From positions 80,806,800-80,870,799 of the forward strand of contig CM047815.1 in the NCBI GenBank assembly GCA_026214975.1: a stretch of 64,000 bases of DNA, given 5' to 3'. This DNA is from Gentiana macrophylla. Lineage: Eukaryota > Streptophyta > Magnoliopsida > Gentianales > Gentianaceae. This document shows positions 48,192 through 60,099 of this stretch, in pieces. Made by a program: the position numbers and the translations under genes. Numbering within the stretch: position 1 is the stretch's first letter; every line of letters begins with the position of its first letter. A model generated the notes under the pieces. The model saw only the letters and a program-made list of their open reading frames with translations, did not search any database and had not been told where the DNA came from.

Positions 48192-49401
48192 GTTGTACTA
48201 GACTAGTTGTATTTCTTTTCTTAGACTCGTTGTACTTCTATTTTTTTTTTTAAGACCTCGTATTGTATAAGTCTTTGGGTTTTTCGTCATTGTGTTTTTA
48301 ACTATCCATCTTTAGTATGATTGTATCTATTCGTAGTAGCTTTTATATTTTTACCCGAGTCCTTTTAGCTTCCGTTTGCTTTTATTTTGATACGACGACG
48401 TAGAGGCTTGCGTATAATATTAGATTTATTTAATGCTATACGCGCGAACGCTTCTCTTCGGATAAGGGCTCGTATCCGGGAGCGGGCGTTATAAGAACTA
48501 ACCTTACGAAGAAACAAACTAAAAGCTTCTCCAAGACTTCAAGTCTTCAAAAGTCGTCATCTACACTTGATCAACCTGTTCGTCTTCTCACCCCACAGTG
48601 CATACAAAAGAAAATGCAAAGGGGGTAAGTACAAAGTACTTAGTAAAAGTGAGAAGCTAATGAATAACTAAGTTATACAACGAAAGGTTATTATTATGAT
48701 TATTAAATTATCTTTATGAGACCGACTCAATCTAGGGTTCAATCTATGCCCATCGACACGCCATGTCTAAACGTTTCTAGCTTAGCTCAAGTTTGTTACA
48801 TCATGAATAACAAGGGCACTACGCCTAGTAATAGGATGTACTAGGACAATCCTGGTGCAACCTACTTAGAGACACGCTCTAGTAGCCCCGGGAATATCTG
48901 AGTCCCGATAGTGTGATGACCGGCAGAGTGCACCAGACGCTTTATCTAGCCAATCGATTGACCGGCGTGGGTACAGTCTACTTTGTCTAGTCAGAGAACA
49001 CATCGCGATATTGTACTATGCCTTACCAAGCATTGCATGATGTTTAAGATTATTAAACTAACACATATGTTTGATTAGATGTTTAACTAGCCACCTAGGT
49101 TGATTCACATAAAAAGCTCACCTATCAGTCTACTCCCACTTCTTAAGACCTCTAGACTCTAACAAAACCTAGCACATACACAGACATCGATAAACACTAG
49201 CTTATCGAAGCACAAGGCAAATCCAAAGCTTTCGACGGTCCCACACTTCTTCGCTTTTAGGGAATCCATATGGTGCCGAACTAAACGCATCAAAAGCTAA
49301 TTCAAGGCTTTGTCATATAAGGTTAAGCAAGAGAAAGACATGATTATAAAGCCTGAAACCAAGCTGACATGAAACAAAACAGTGAAAAGCGGAATAAACA
49401 G

Positions 49402-49607
49402 GTCAAACGCCCGTTTAACACCCTATGAACGCGCGTTTGCCTTGAACGCCCGTCCACAAACCCCAAACGCCCGTGCCTGGGAAAAAGGGCCACATCTCAG
49501 ATCAAAAATTCTAACCTCAAACGCCTGTCGCTTTGTGCAAACGTCCGTTTGAGCCGCCATGATCGCAAACGCCCGTTTGCTAAAGTGCAAACGTCCGTTT
49601 GCCTGGT
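49402..49607. repeat. AAACG..CGTTT palindrome cluster, left Tekay/Del-like LTR
   Basis: Repeated AAACGCCCGTTT, AAACGTCCGTTT and AACGCGCGTTTG units, as at 55502-55705. The design parallels the Athila clusters although the elements are unrelated. Confidence 0.8.
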
Positions 49608-50508
49608 TTTTCCTAACGCTAAAATCTTCGAACACGATTTCTAATCCGAACCAACCATGTTTACCATCAAAACTCGTAAAAACAACAGGGAAACGCGAAT
49701 CAAAGTATTCCATATCTTAACATAGACAACAACTAACATAAACGTGATTTCTAATCACCAATCTATTCCAAAACTCAACCTAACATAATACAACTAAAAT
49801 TATTCATTAGGAAGAGCCTCTTACCTTAAAGGCCTGCAAAACCAACAGCAAAACGCCAAGTGTGCAACAACCGCTGATCCTCAACCCCAAAACCTATGCG
49901 ATCAACAAGAACCATAAAAATCCTATTTTTCCTTTCAAAAACGAAACTGAAAAAGTGCCATAAACTACAGATTACCTGGGTTAACTGCCACAAAACTATT
50001 TTTAGAACAATCTACTTTCCAAGACGATCGTTTTCGACTACTCATGGTCTGCGAAACAGAGCTACGGGTTAAAAGATACGAATTTTTAAAGAATCGAACT
50101 CTCTGAATACCAAAAATTGGGCTAAATCGAAAACTTACGGATTAAGGATATTTTATTTTCCAAAGTTGCGCCTCCTCGCTGATCACTTTTCTCTCTGCGC
50201 ATCTTGATCGGATGAGCGGATTGACCACACGGTTGAAGTTTACGTTCGCTTTTTCCTGGCATCTTCAAGGTCTGCTTGCTCTCGCATCCGCGCCCGTTCC
50301 TCTTTTTCTATCGAAATACGCGTGTGACCTAATGAATTAGTTTGGGGATTAATTCTTTTTATAGCCAAAAATTAAATCCTTTATAATTAATAGCTAACTC
50401 CTTTAATTAAATCCCTTTTAATCAAATAAATAGGATAAATAATACTTAGGTCATAGTAAATATGCCCAATGACTATTTTACCCTTTTACGAAAAGTCGGG
50501 ATGTTACA

Positions 50509-53500
50509 TTCCTTCCCCCTTAAGAGGAGTTTCGCCCTCGAAACTCGAATTTAACCGAGAGGTACTTGAACTCTGGTCTTTGCGGCGTTTCATCTTCTAA
50601 CTTTTACGCCTTCGCCTTCTTCCATCTTCCCAACTCTTTTGCCTGCCTTGAGCCAACTTGAGGTTGCGACGATCCACTTCGATCTTCTCGTTGGCAAGTC
50701 AGATCAAATCTAGTCTCGTATTCTGTCATCGCTCCACTTCATCCCAAAAACTCGCGTCCTTCTATCTCTATCTTCATGAAAGCAGTATTGTTCCAATTCT
50801 CGTACATCTTGGTTGCTCTGAGATGAACTGCAATTGCCAACTCATGGTTTTCATTCTTCATTGTGCTTCCCAATCTTCCGCATTCGGACCCCAATGCTGA
50901 TTCTGATGCCAACTGTTGCTATCTTCATCTAACTCGTGACCATTGGTTGGTTTGGCTCCAGCCACTGACTTGTAACCGGAGACAACTGGGTCTTTGTCTT
51001 ACTTCCGCTGACCTATACCCGAAAGTTGAATCTCCCAGCCGAAACCACACTTCTGGCACACTTGACTTCTTTCGATCTCAACTTCCATCATGGCACCACA
51101 AACTTGCTGAAGAACTGCAAGGATTTTGGTTGTAGGGTTTCTGTGACTTCTTGGGGATAGAGAACATGCTTTGCCATACCTTTTTCTCTGCAGGTCTGAT
51201 CCAATCCTTGTGCCAATTAGGGTAAGCTTGGAAAATGTAAGAAGTTGAAAGGTGACAAGTTGAGTACCAGGGTGGTATGTCATCTAGGTAAGCCAAGGAA
51301 AGGTACAATGCACTTGAAATAAGGAAAGTTGCTTGGGTTACAAGCAGAACAAAATGATTCCGTGTTGATGAAAATTGAAGTTGGTTCTAAAATAAAGGAT
51401 GAGGCAATCAGATCATAATACAAAATATAGCCACTAGAAGGAAAACAAAGGAACACCTTGCGGATGAAATTCTTTTGAGGAGTGGAATTCCATGAAGATA
51501 CGGTGGTCTACAAAGGCTTCAGAGGCAATCGAAAAGGATGGTAATGAGCTTTCATATAAGCTTTAAGAAAGCGGAGATGTTGAAGAAAACATCACCGATG
51601 GACTAGGAAATATTAACGCAAAGAAAAGAGAATGCTAAACATGAGGACATTAGGCAGTGACCTTGATTGTTAAACACTTGGTTAACAAAATGGATGTTGG
51701 CGAACTAGGAAAATCTTGATTCACATGAGTTTCAGTAGAGGAAACATCACACAACAGAAAAACAAAATAAAGGTGCAAGGTCGAGCACCAAAAGGGCTAA
51801 AAAGGAATTTAGAAATCAAAATAAAGTAAGAATCTCAACATGAAGTAGCTATGGAGGGAAAACGAGTACACCAAAAGGTCTCAGAATAAAATAAACACTT
51901 GTCAAGAAGTGTCCAAGTTTGCAGTAGTCAAAGAGGGGTTATTTAAAGATTTAAAAGAATTAGAAATTTCCTCAAGAAATTGTAAGGAGTATCAAAAGTT
52001 TGAATAAGTAAGCGGCAAGCAAGATTTTGAATGAAGAGGAAACGACACTTAAGAATTGTCGGATAAGGTTTGATTTCAAAGAATTAATTCAAACTTTCAA
52101 AGGAAGTTTAAACGATTATTGACGATTCAAATCAAAGATTCAAGGTTGCACTACTCGAGAGGAATGGTACAATCGCCAAGGAATAAATGCTCAAGGTTAT
52201 TCCTCATGTGGGAATGAAAAGGTTAAAAAAATGAAATAGGCTTTCAACTTTGTGTAACAAAATTGGAATAAACGCCAAACAAAAGATGGAAAGTCAAAAG
52301 GTGTATATGTTTCATGGCTCTAAATGGTCCGAAAGAGATTTAAAATCAAAGGGTACAAGGTACAATAATGAAATGGAGATCAAAAGTTTAGGATCTCAAA
52401 AGTCGGTTGGCTAGATAGGTTCAGAAGGCACCTTGGCAAAGACTACCTTCTGCTTGAAACTGGTGTAGCATAAATTGCTAAAAGATTAAAGGTAAATAAC
52501 TGAAAAGGAATGCCATGGTAGGCTTAAAGATTTGACCAGCAAACGAAGATATGCATACCTTAAAGGAACAGGCAAAGATTAGGTGAAATAGTTACAATAT
52601 CGACACTACCCTTAGGAGGGAAGTGAGAGAATAACACAAGTAAAAAGGATGTTCTGACATTAAAAGGTTCAACAACTTTGAAGAGAGTTTGCTTCTTGAA
52701 TTGAAAGGTAAGAAAGAATAAATTTGTTCAAAAGAAGGGCTTACGGAGATATGTTTATGAAGTAAGTCAAGACAACATGTGAAAAAGATTTAAAGTTCTC
52801 AGATGAAGGATTTCATGAGAAATAATATACCATATAAGGTATAATTACAAAAGGGCAAGAAAAGGGTCTGAATAACAAACGTGGCATGCTGGAGGATAGC
52901 ATCTTGGTTCTTGTTTACAACTGCAAAAGAACTATAATGTTAGCTTTACAAACATCCTACTAAAAGGTTTAACTCAGAAGGAGATCAAACTTCGGGGAAC
53001 TCCTAAAACATGAAAATCATAACTTACTACCCTCTTAGCCCAAACCCCAAGTCAAAGAGGTGAAAATTCCTTTTAGGTTGTTTGTGTATGAAATTTACTC
53101 TGGATCTAACATTATTGATTTGTACAGAAACGAACGAAGAGGAATTTGAGCACGATCCAAAGAGAAAAGATTTAGACACTAGAGTTTTCCAGGTGATATA
53201 AAAATATTGGAATTTTTGGATGAAAATAACTTGGTCAAAGACAGTTATTTCGACGATTGCACAAGCTGCCAGATTTTCCAGATTAGTAAACACTGAATTG
53301 CATTGCAAATAGAGATCAAACGAAAAGGAATCTAAACTTAATTCCAAAAGGAAAACTGTAGATAAAAGTCTTGTCTGCAACATATCAAAAATGCAGGTCA
53401 TTTAAAGGTGTTTAACCTGTTCAAAACAGAAGAAGAAGTGAAATTGCTGCTGCAGATTTTCTGGACAGAGTGTCCGGCATAATTATGAATTTTCTGGACA

Positions 53501-54326
53501 GAGTGTCCGGCATAATTATGAATTTTCTGAACAATCCATAACGATTATCGAGTTGATGTAAAAAGAGAAATTGTAGATAAGACAAGAATCTACTTTGCTG
53601 AAAATTTTCAGAATTTTTGAGTATGGAGAGACATATTATGCTAAAGGGAAAACACGGAAACAAAAGCATTCACTCAAGTTGGGTAAATCCAAACACAAGG
53701 ATGATGAATAATAGATGCCAAAGTAGACCTTTAACACTAACAATTTGAAACAACTAAGGAGTACTAATTACACATGGAGTTCGTGTAGAACCATCTCAAG
53801 CAAAGCAAAGGTCTAAGTTGATAAACTCAAACCAAGCGATGGTGAAAAGAGAAAGTGGGGGATTTGTAGAGTTGAATCAAATATCATTCTCTACAAAGTT
53901 AGGCCAAGATAAACGTAAACTTAGACATTCGTGTAGAGATGATGAAGAGATTTCAATAGGGGAAAGTAAGGAAAAAGGAAATCATCCAAGAGGACCTCGA
54001 CTTTAAGGTGTAGGCATAAGACTCCGATCCCAAAGCATTACTTAAAGGGGTTTCACTTAACCCTATGTGACAAGTTTACGGTTTGGAAACTTCAAAAGAA
54101 GATAGAGTTTCTACTAAGGATCCTAGAAGGAACAAAACTTGAGAACTCGACTTAACCTCCGTCTAAGATGACTCTTCACTTGGTCCTAATGCAACCTAAC
54201 CACGGTTTAAGGATTCTTAGTCATACGAGAATTACCACCAAGCTCAAGTTCTAAAAGATCTAAAGAAATCTTATCTTGGAGGAAGAGAAGCCTAAGATAG
54301 AAAGGACACTTAGCTCTGATACCAAC
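50509..54326 (-). mobile_element. Tekay/Del-like element, internal domain, almost non-coding (3.8 kb)
   Basis: On the minus strand the 3' end reads EFRGRNSS and stop (about 50522-50555), a C-terminal signature I associate with Tekay/Del chromovirus pol. The purine tract AAGGGGGAAGGA adjoins the LTR at 50509-50522. At the other end TTGGTATCAGAGCT (minus, 54313-54326) is an intact Met-tRNA primer site. No gag, RT, RNase H or integrase motif is seen on either strand. It is probably a non-autonomous derivative of a chromovirus. Confidence 0.75.
53456..53530. repeat. 33-bp tandem duplication
   Basis: A unit starting ATTTTCTGGACAGAGTGTCC occurs at 53456-53488 and 53489-53521, with a partial third copy. 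Each unit contains the inverted repeat GGACA-gag-TGTCC. Confidence 0.9.
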
Positions 54327-56601
54327 TGTAACGCCCCGCTCCCGGATACCGAGCCCTTATCCGGAAGAGAAACGTTCGGCGCGTATAGCATTAAATAAAT
54401 CTAATATTATACGCAAGCCTCTACGTCGTCGTATCAAAATAAAAGCAAACGGAAGCTAAAAGGACTCGGGTAAAAATATAAAAGCTACTACGAATAGATA
54501 CAATCATACTAAAGATGGATAGTTAAAAACACAATGACGAAAAACCCAAAGACTTATACAATACGAGGTCTTAAAAAAAAATAGAAGTACAACGAGTCTA
54601 AGAAAAGAAATACAACTAGTCTAGTACAACCTTACGAAGAAACAAACTAAAAGCTTCTCCAAGACTTCAAGTCTTCAAAAGTCGTCATCTACACTTGATC
54701 AACCTGTTCGTCTTCTCACCCCACAGTGCATACAAAAGAAAATGCAAAGGGGGTAAGTACAAAGTACTTAGTAAAAGTGAGAAGCTAATGAATAACTAAG
54801 TTATACAACGAAAGGTTATTATTATGATTATTAAATTATCTTTATGAGACCGACTCAATCTAGGGTTCAATCTATGCCCATCGACACGTCATGACTAAAC
54901 GTTTCTAGCTTAGCTCAAGTTTGTTACATCATGAATAACAAGGGCACTACGCCTAGTAATAGGATGTACTAGGACAACTGGGTGCAACCTACTTAGAGAC
55001 ACGCTCTAGTAGCCCCGGAATATCTCGAGTCCCGATAGTGTGATGACCGGCAGAGTGCACCAGACGCTTTATCTAGCCAATCGATTGACCGGCGTGGAGT
55101 ACGATCTACTTTGTCTAGTCGAGAACACATCGCGATATTGTACTATGCCTTACCAAGCATTGCATGATGTTTAAGATTATTAAACTAACACATATGTTTG
55201 ATTAGATGTTTAACTAGCCACCTAGGTTGATTCACATAAAAGCTCACCTATCGCCTACTCCCACTTCTTAAGACCTCTGAACTCAACAAAACCTAGCACA
55301 TACACGTACACATCGATAAACACTAGCTTATCGAAGCACAAGGCAAATCCAAAGCTTTCGACGGTCCCACACTTCTTCGTTTTAGGAATCCATATGGTGC
55401 CGGAACTAAACGCATCAAAAGCTAATTCAAGGCTTTGTCATATAAGGTTAAGCAGTAAAGACATGATTATAAACAAAACAGTGAAAAGCGGAATAAACAG
55501 GTCAAACGCCCGTTTAACACCCTATGAACGCGCGTTTGCCTTGAACGCCCGTCCACAAACCCCAAACGCCCGTGCAGGAAAAAGGGCCACATCTCGTATC
55601 AAAATTCTAACCTCAAACGCCCGTGCGCTTTGTGCAAACGTCCGTTTGAGCCGCCATGATCGCAAACGCGCCCGTTTGCCTGGTGCAAACGTCCGTTTGC
55701 CTGGGTTTTTCCCAGAACGCTAAAATCTTCGGAACACGATTTCTAATCCGAACCAACCATGTTTACCATCAAAAACTCAGAAAAACAACAGGGAAACACG
55801 AATCAAAGTATTCCATATCTTAACATAGACAACAACTAACATAAACGTGATTTCTAATCACCAATCTATTCCAAAACTCAACCTAACATAATACAACTAA
55901 AATTATTCATTAGGAAGAGCCTCTTACCTTAAAGGCCTGCAAAACCAACAGCAAAACGCCAAGCGGGTGCAACAACCGTTGATCCTCAACCCCAAAACCT
56001 ATGCGATCAACAAGAACCATAAAAATCCTATTTTTCCTTTCAAAAACGAAACTGAAAAAGTGCCATAAACTGCAGATTACCTGGTTAATCGCCACAAACT
56101 ATTTTAGAACAATCTACTTTCCAAGACGATCGTTTGACTACTCATGGTCATAAAAAGCAGCTACGGGTTAAAAGATACGAATTTTTAAGAATCGAACTCT
56201 CTGAATACCAAAAATTGGGCTAAACTGAAAACTTACGGATTAAGGATATTTTATTTTCCAAAGTTGCGTCTCTCGCGATCACTTTTCTCTCTGCGGCATC
56301 TTGATCGGATAGGCGGATTGACCACACGGTTGAAGTTTACGTTCGCCTTTCCTGGCATCTTCAAATCTGTTTGCTCTGTCTCGCCGCCCGTTCCTCTTTT
56401 TTCTATCGAATATGCGTGTGACCTAATGAATTAGTTTGGGGATTAATTCTTTTATAGCCAAAAATTAAATCCTTTATAATTAATAGCTAACTCCTTTAAT
56501 TAAATCCCTTTTAATCAAATAAATAGGATAAATAATACTTAGGTCATAGTAAATATGCCCAATGACTATTTTACCCTTTTACGAAAAGTCGGGATGTTAC
56601 A
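54327..56601 (-). repeat. Right LTR of the Tekay/Del-like element (2275 bp)
   Basis: Plus-strand edges are TGTAACGCCCC and GGGATGTTACA, and on the minus strand it starts TGTAACATCCCGAC. The primer site adjoins on the left, so this is the 5' LTR of a minus-orientation element. It has a palindrome cluster at 55502-55705. The GTTTC duplication follows at 56602. Confidence 0.93.
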
Positions 56602-57060
56602 GTTTCTTGGTCAAACGGGTTAAAAGATAAATCTTTGGGAGTGTTGGGGGTGGGGGGTCTTCAGCTTCAAAATTGGGCTCTATTGGGAAAATGATGGTGG
56701 AGATTTCGAACGGAAGAAAAGGATTTGTGGTGAAAAATAGTGTGGGAAATGTATAGGGACAATGGAGGTTTTGTTATTGAAAATTTGAAGAGAGATGGAA
56801 GGGTGTGGGGGGACATTATTCGTTGTTGTTGGCGTTTAGAGGGACAAGGAATCAAGTTGTGTCAGTCCTGGTGCATTGGTGATGGGTTTAAGGTGAATTT
56901 TGGATTTATGGGTGGGGGATATAGTGTTAAAAGATTTATTTCCTAGGCTAATTCTATTAGCTAAAAACAATTAAACAAGGAGTGTAAAGTAATAAATTAG
57001 ATGTCGGATGTTGTCAACTTTGGGAAGTTATATAAATTAGAGTGCGAACATGCTGGCAGC
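56602..57060 (+). pseudogene. L1-type LINE fragment, right part
   Basis: This is the continuation of 47074-47684: SWSNGLKDKSLG, then (shifted) LQNWALLGKWWWRF, and 56740-56946 with LCQSWCIGDGFKVNF, in the region where plant LINE ORF2 enters its C-terminal zinc-finger domain. FPRL and NKEC-like fragments follow to about 57060 with several stops. It is a dead remnant. It confirms the LINE was present before the 8.9-kb insertion. Confidence 0.8.
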
Positions 57061-57469
57061 TTTTGATGAAACAAATGAAATACAGTTTTGGGGAGAGAAT
57101 GAGATAACAATGTGCACATATTTCGAATCATAATCTGATTCGATATTTTTTTTGTTGCTTATATGCAGGGTTAAGGGCTGGGAAATCCTCTTTGTTCGGG
57201 GATCAATATGTCCACTTCAATGTCAGAATACCCACGTACGTACTTGTAACTTGTATAGATGCATTTTTTATTTTTTTTTTTTTTTGTCCTGACAAAAATC
57301 TTAAGGAGCACGGTTTTGGTTGACGTTTTACTACATGTAGTGGACTTGATAAAATCTTGTCATACAACAACGAGTCTTCAACTTGAGACCATAGAAGTTT
57401 GTGACGAACAAAGCTTTTGTCACTAGAAGCAATCATTTTGTGACAAAACTCCTCTTTGCCACCATAGAT
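57061..57469. other. No gene seen
   Basis: AT-rich sequence with a T tract near 57268-57285. Repeated TTGTCAC/TTTGTGAC words in the right half suggest the interior of the CACTA-like remnant that ends at 57511. Confidence 0.5.
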
Positions 57470-57511
57470 TTGTCACAAAAAAATCTTTTTTTTTTTGTAG
57501 TGAAAGGCGCC
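57470..57511 (-). mobile_element. One terminus of a CACTA-type element
   Basis: The reverse complement of TTTTTTGTAGTG starts CACTACAAAAAA, the CACTA terminal sequence, followed by TTTTTTTGTGACAAA. No matching left terminus is visible, so it is a truncated copy. Confidence 0.5.
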
Positions 57512-57681
57512 AGTGATTCTGCAGTAATCCTTGCTGCAATTTTTTCCCCAGGAGAGTGGAGCTAACAACCGGAGTTGCGTTCTGATGATGAAAGAAGTTG
57601 TGTTTTGACCACCGCCAGATGGTGGTTCTCACAAGGCGCCCACGGAGGAGAGTTGGACGAAGAACTCATGGCTTTGATACC

Positions 57682-57915
57682 ATGAAAGAGTGAAACAAAA
57701 TCAATATCTTTCGTTAGATTCACCATTGTCTCTGATTGTACGGAGGGATATATTTACACTATAACGGGAAGTTTTTGCATAGAGTGTTTTTAGAGTGAAG
57801 TGACCCACCTGGTGAACTGATCGAGCCGCACAGTTTACGGTCAGCTCCGATCCGATCAGCTTACGGTCACTTCACTCCTTGTCCTCTGTATAAACATACT
57901 AACAACAAAATAGCA
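57682..57915 (-). repeat. Copia LTR remnant, antisense, with primer site
   Basis: On the minus strand an LTR-like unit (TGCTATTTTG to CTCTTTCA) is followed at 57667-57681 by TGGTATCAAAGCCATG, a Met-tRNA-type primer site. It contains a local inverted repeat around GTGAAGTGACC and GGTCACTTCAC. No partner LTR or coding sequence is visible. Confidence 0.5.
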
Positions 57916-58002
57916 TGCTAGGTGTACCACTCAGAAATAGATACATGTCAACTCACAATTGGTCCACATGTTCCCAAACTAATTCTTTTGTTCGCCCTTA
58001 AA

Positions 58003-58935
58003 CTTTTTTTTATTTATTTATTCCTTTTTATTTTTTATACCATAAACGAAAGAATTTTATTAAAACAACAAAATACTACCGGACCTACGCCGAAAAATGC
58101 TGGACAACTTTCAGATCACTACCAGCCAGTAAGCTGGACACCATCACTACAGGCAACCAAAAGAAAAGTATGGGAAACCCATACAGACCAAATTCAGTCT
58201 ATTCAGCCTCGTTAGAGAGGACATGATTTGGTAACATAATAATAAGTCAATCTTAAACTTAGCTTAATACTTAAACACAACTAAACTATAAACAAACGAT
58301 CTGGAAACACCAACCATACCGACTTGATCTAAGCAGAACGTAGAAAAACTAAAAGCTACAACATGCAAAGACAACAACAACCTAGATCTAACCCCAATCT
58401 TCATGAAGCACCAAACCTTCAAAGGAACATATCCATCGCCATATAAAAGGTAATTCCGACCAGAGGAGCAGCAAATCCGACCAATCATCACCAAAAAACT
58501 GAGCCTGAAGAGCTGCAAGAAGCCATCAGATTTCCGGCCATCGAGAGCAGCATCATGAGACAAGAATTCAAGATCGTCGCCGGAAATCACCCACCATTTT
58601 AAGCGCCTTCTAGCAGATCTAAAGGCGGCCGCGCAGGAGTAGGAGAGACAAGCATCTGGTAGAACCGCTAGGCTCCGGCATATCTACAGCAGAACCGCCA
58701 CCATCTAGAACGGAAGAAAAGAAGAAAACCGCAGGCAAGAGTCTACGAAGGATGGAAATAGGAAAAGAAGAGATAGATCTAGAAAAGAAAACAACAAAAG
58801 AAAGGAAAAGAAAAGAAAAAACAATAACCGGCACCGGCCCCTTTTGGCGCCCGGCGCCGGAGGAGCTTATCAGTCAAGGGGAAGGGGTGGTTTTCTAAAG
58901 AGAGGCAGAGAGAAAATGTTTTTTTGAGAGAGAAT
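58003..58935 (-). mobile_element. LINE-like retroposon 3' part, antisense
   Basis: On the minus strand the sequence ends TTTAATAAAATTCTTTCG, then TATAAAAAATAAAAAGG and an A-rich tail, the layout of plant L1 3' ends (poly-T on the plus strand at about 58003-58040). The 5' part is GC-rich with CCGGCGCCGGGCGCC near 58850. A frame at 58590-58264 (MISGDDLEFLSHDAAL) has no known domain and is probably untranslated or a relic. Confidence 0.5.
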
Positions 58936-59175
58936 ACTATCGCCTCCCCTCTAACTCATTTGGTCCGTAAGTAAATTAGTGACATTATTTCCCCCGAAAG
59001 CGTAATGCATAAATCTAGAACAATGAGTGTGATTTAAATACACATTATATCCACACAAAAACTCAAATAAATTTAGTTTAAGGGTTGAAATTGTTTTTCT
59101 TTGATAATTATAAATAATTTGGCCTGGGCAATTGTGTGGACAAATTCAACTTCTCTTACACATCATGATATGCAA

Positions 59176-59966
59176 TGTTGTCAAGGTGATTTGATCTCTG
59201 CGTCTGAATCTGAATCAGGCAGAAGGCTATGGTGTGGAAGGTCAGCTGAGTGATGGTCAACTGAGTTGAGTGTTCAATTCTAGAAAATTAGCTGAGGGGT
59301 GGTCAGCTTAGTCCTTGTTCACACTACAAAAAAAAAACCTTTTTGCTACACTATAGGTTGCCACGCCACAAAATAAGCGTCGCAAAAAATGAACCTGTAG
59401 CGTCTCTTTTTATGAGCGTCGCAAAAAAGTTGTTTTCGCGTCACTGTTTTATCAAAAAATTACAGTAAAGGTACCTTTTGCGTCGTTCGTAAACAAACGC
59501 AAAATGTAACTTTTTGAGGCGCTTTTTCGCTGGAGCGTGGCAAACAAAAGTGTAGCAAAAAGGTATTTTTTAGTAGTGTCAACTGAGTTTAAGTTCACCT
59601 GAGTGGTATCAACTGGAGTCTGCTGAATACATCTGAGTCAGCACTGCATCTGGTCTGGTTACGTCTGGTGAATCTGAGGTGAGGTCACGTATGGGGTATT
59701 TATTGGAATCCCGACAGGAGTCTTTATGGCAGCTAGGGTTAGGCTCCAAAAAATATAAATACCAGCGTTAATTGAAACTTAAAGTGTGTGTGAGTATCAT
59801 CTTGTAATTTTGTGCATAATAAATTTTTTCATTTTCTGTCCGTGGAATAGTCGGCACAACATCGGAAACCACATTAAATCTCTGTGTTTTCCTTGTTTCT
59901 ATTCTTGTTTATTGCATTCATGTTATTTGATCTGTTATTTTATGTCTTCGATTGCAATCCGTTACA
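59176..59966 (+). repeat. 5' LTR of Copia-B (truncated element)
   Basis: TGTTGTCAAGG to CCGTTACA is followed by primer site CGGTATCAGAGCG at 59974-59986. It has a TATA box (TATAAATAC, 59754) and an AATAAA signal downstream. A MITE is inserted at 59322. No 3' partner is present, so the left edge is inferred from TG..CA. Confidence 0.6.
59322..59578. mobile_element. CACTA-type MITE (257 bp)
   Basis: The ends CACTACAAAAAAAAAACC and, inverted, CACTACTAAAAAATACC extend into a shared CTTTTTGCTACAC. A 3-bp TCA duplication flanks it (59319-59321 and 59579-59581), the CACTA rule. The interior has repeated GCGTCGCAAAAAA words and no coding capacity. Confidence 0.9.
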
Positions 59967-59973
59967 AAAAAAC

Positions 59974-59986
59974 CGGTATCAGAGCG
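59974..59986 (+). promoter_or_regulatory. Primer binding site, Copia-B
   Basis: CGGTATCAGAGCG lies 7 bases after the LTR end and matches the Met-tRNA-type site TGGTATCAGAGC except for the first base. Confidence 0.8.
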
Positions 59987-60099
59987 AGGTTTCCTGGAAA
60001 TCGCAATCGAGCAGATTTGATCGTCACCAAGGTCCTCACCGGCGCTAGGTTCTAGAATCAAAGTCTATTCTCCGGCTAGAGAAATATCTGCAATTAACG

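Larger units (their letters stand above)
47685..50508 (-). repeat. Left LTR of the Tekay/Del-like element, rearranged, with nested TRIM
   Basis: The right end GTCGGGATGTTACA matches that of 54327-56601. From CCTTACGAAGAAAC (48511) onward it is collinear with the right LTR. To the left, 48192-48505 matches the first 300 bp of the right LTR (54327-54630) but in inverted orientation. A TRIM-like unit occupies about 47685-48191. Total 2824 bp against 2275 bp in the partner, with the excess about the size of the TRIM. Confidence 0.85.

Noticed and set aside
53027..53401. 124-codon minus-strand frame in the Tekay/Del-like interior as gag
   Set aside because: It is Phe/Leu/Ser-rich, with no gag or zinc-knuckle motif and no start near the primer site.
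55394..55723. Plus-strand frame of 109 codons (and its minus-strand counterpart 49423-49713)
   Set aside because: It reads through the AAACG palindrome cluster of the LTRs; the composition follows the repeat and no domain is seen.
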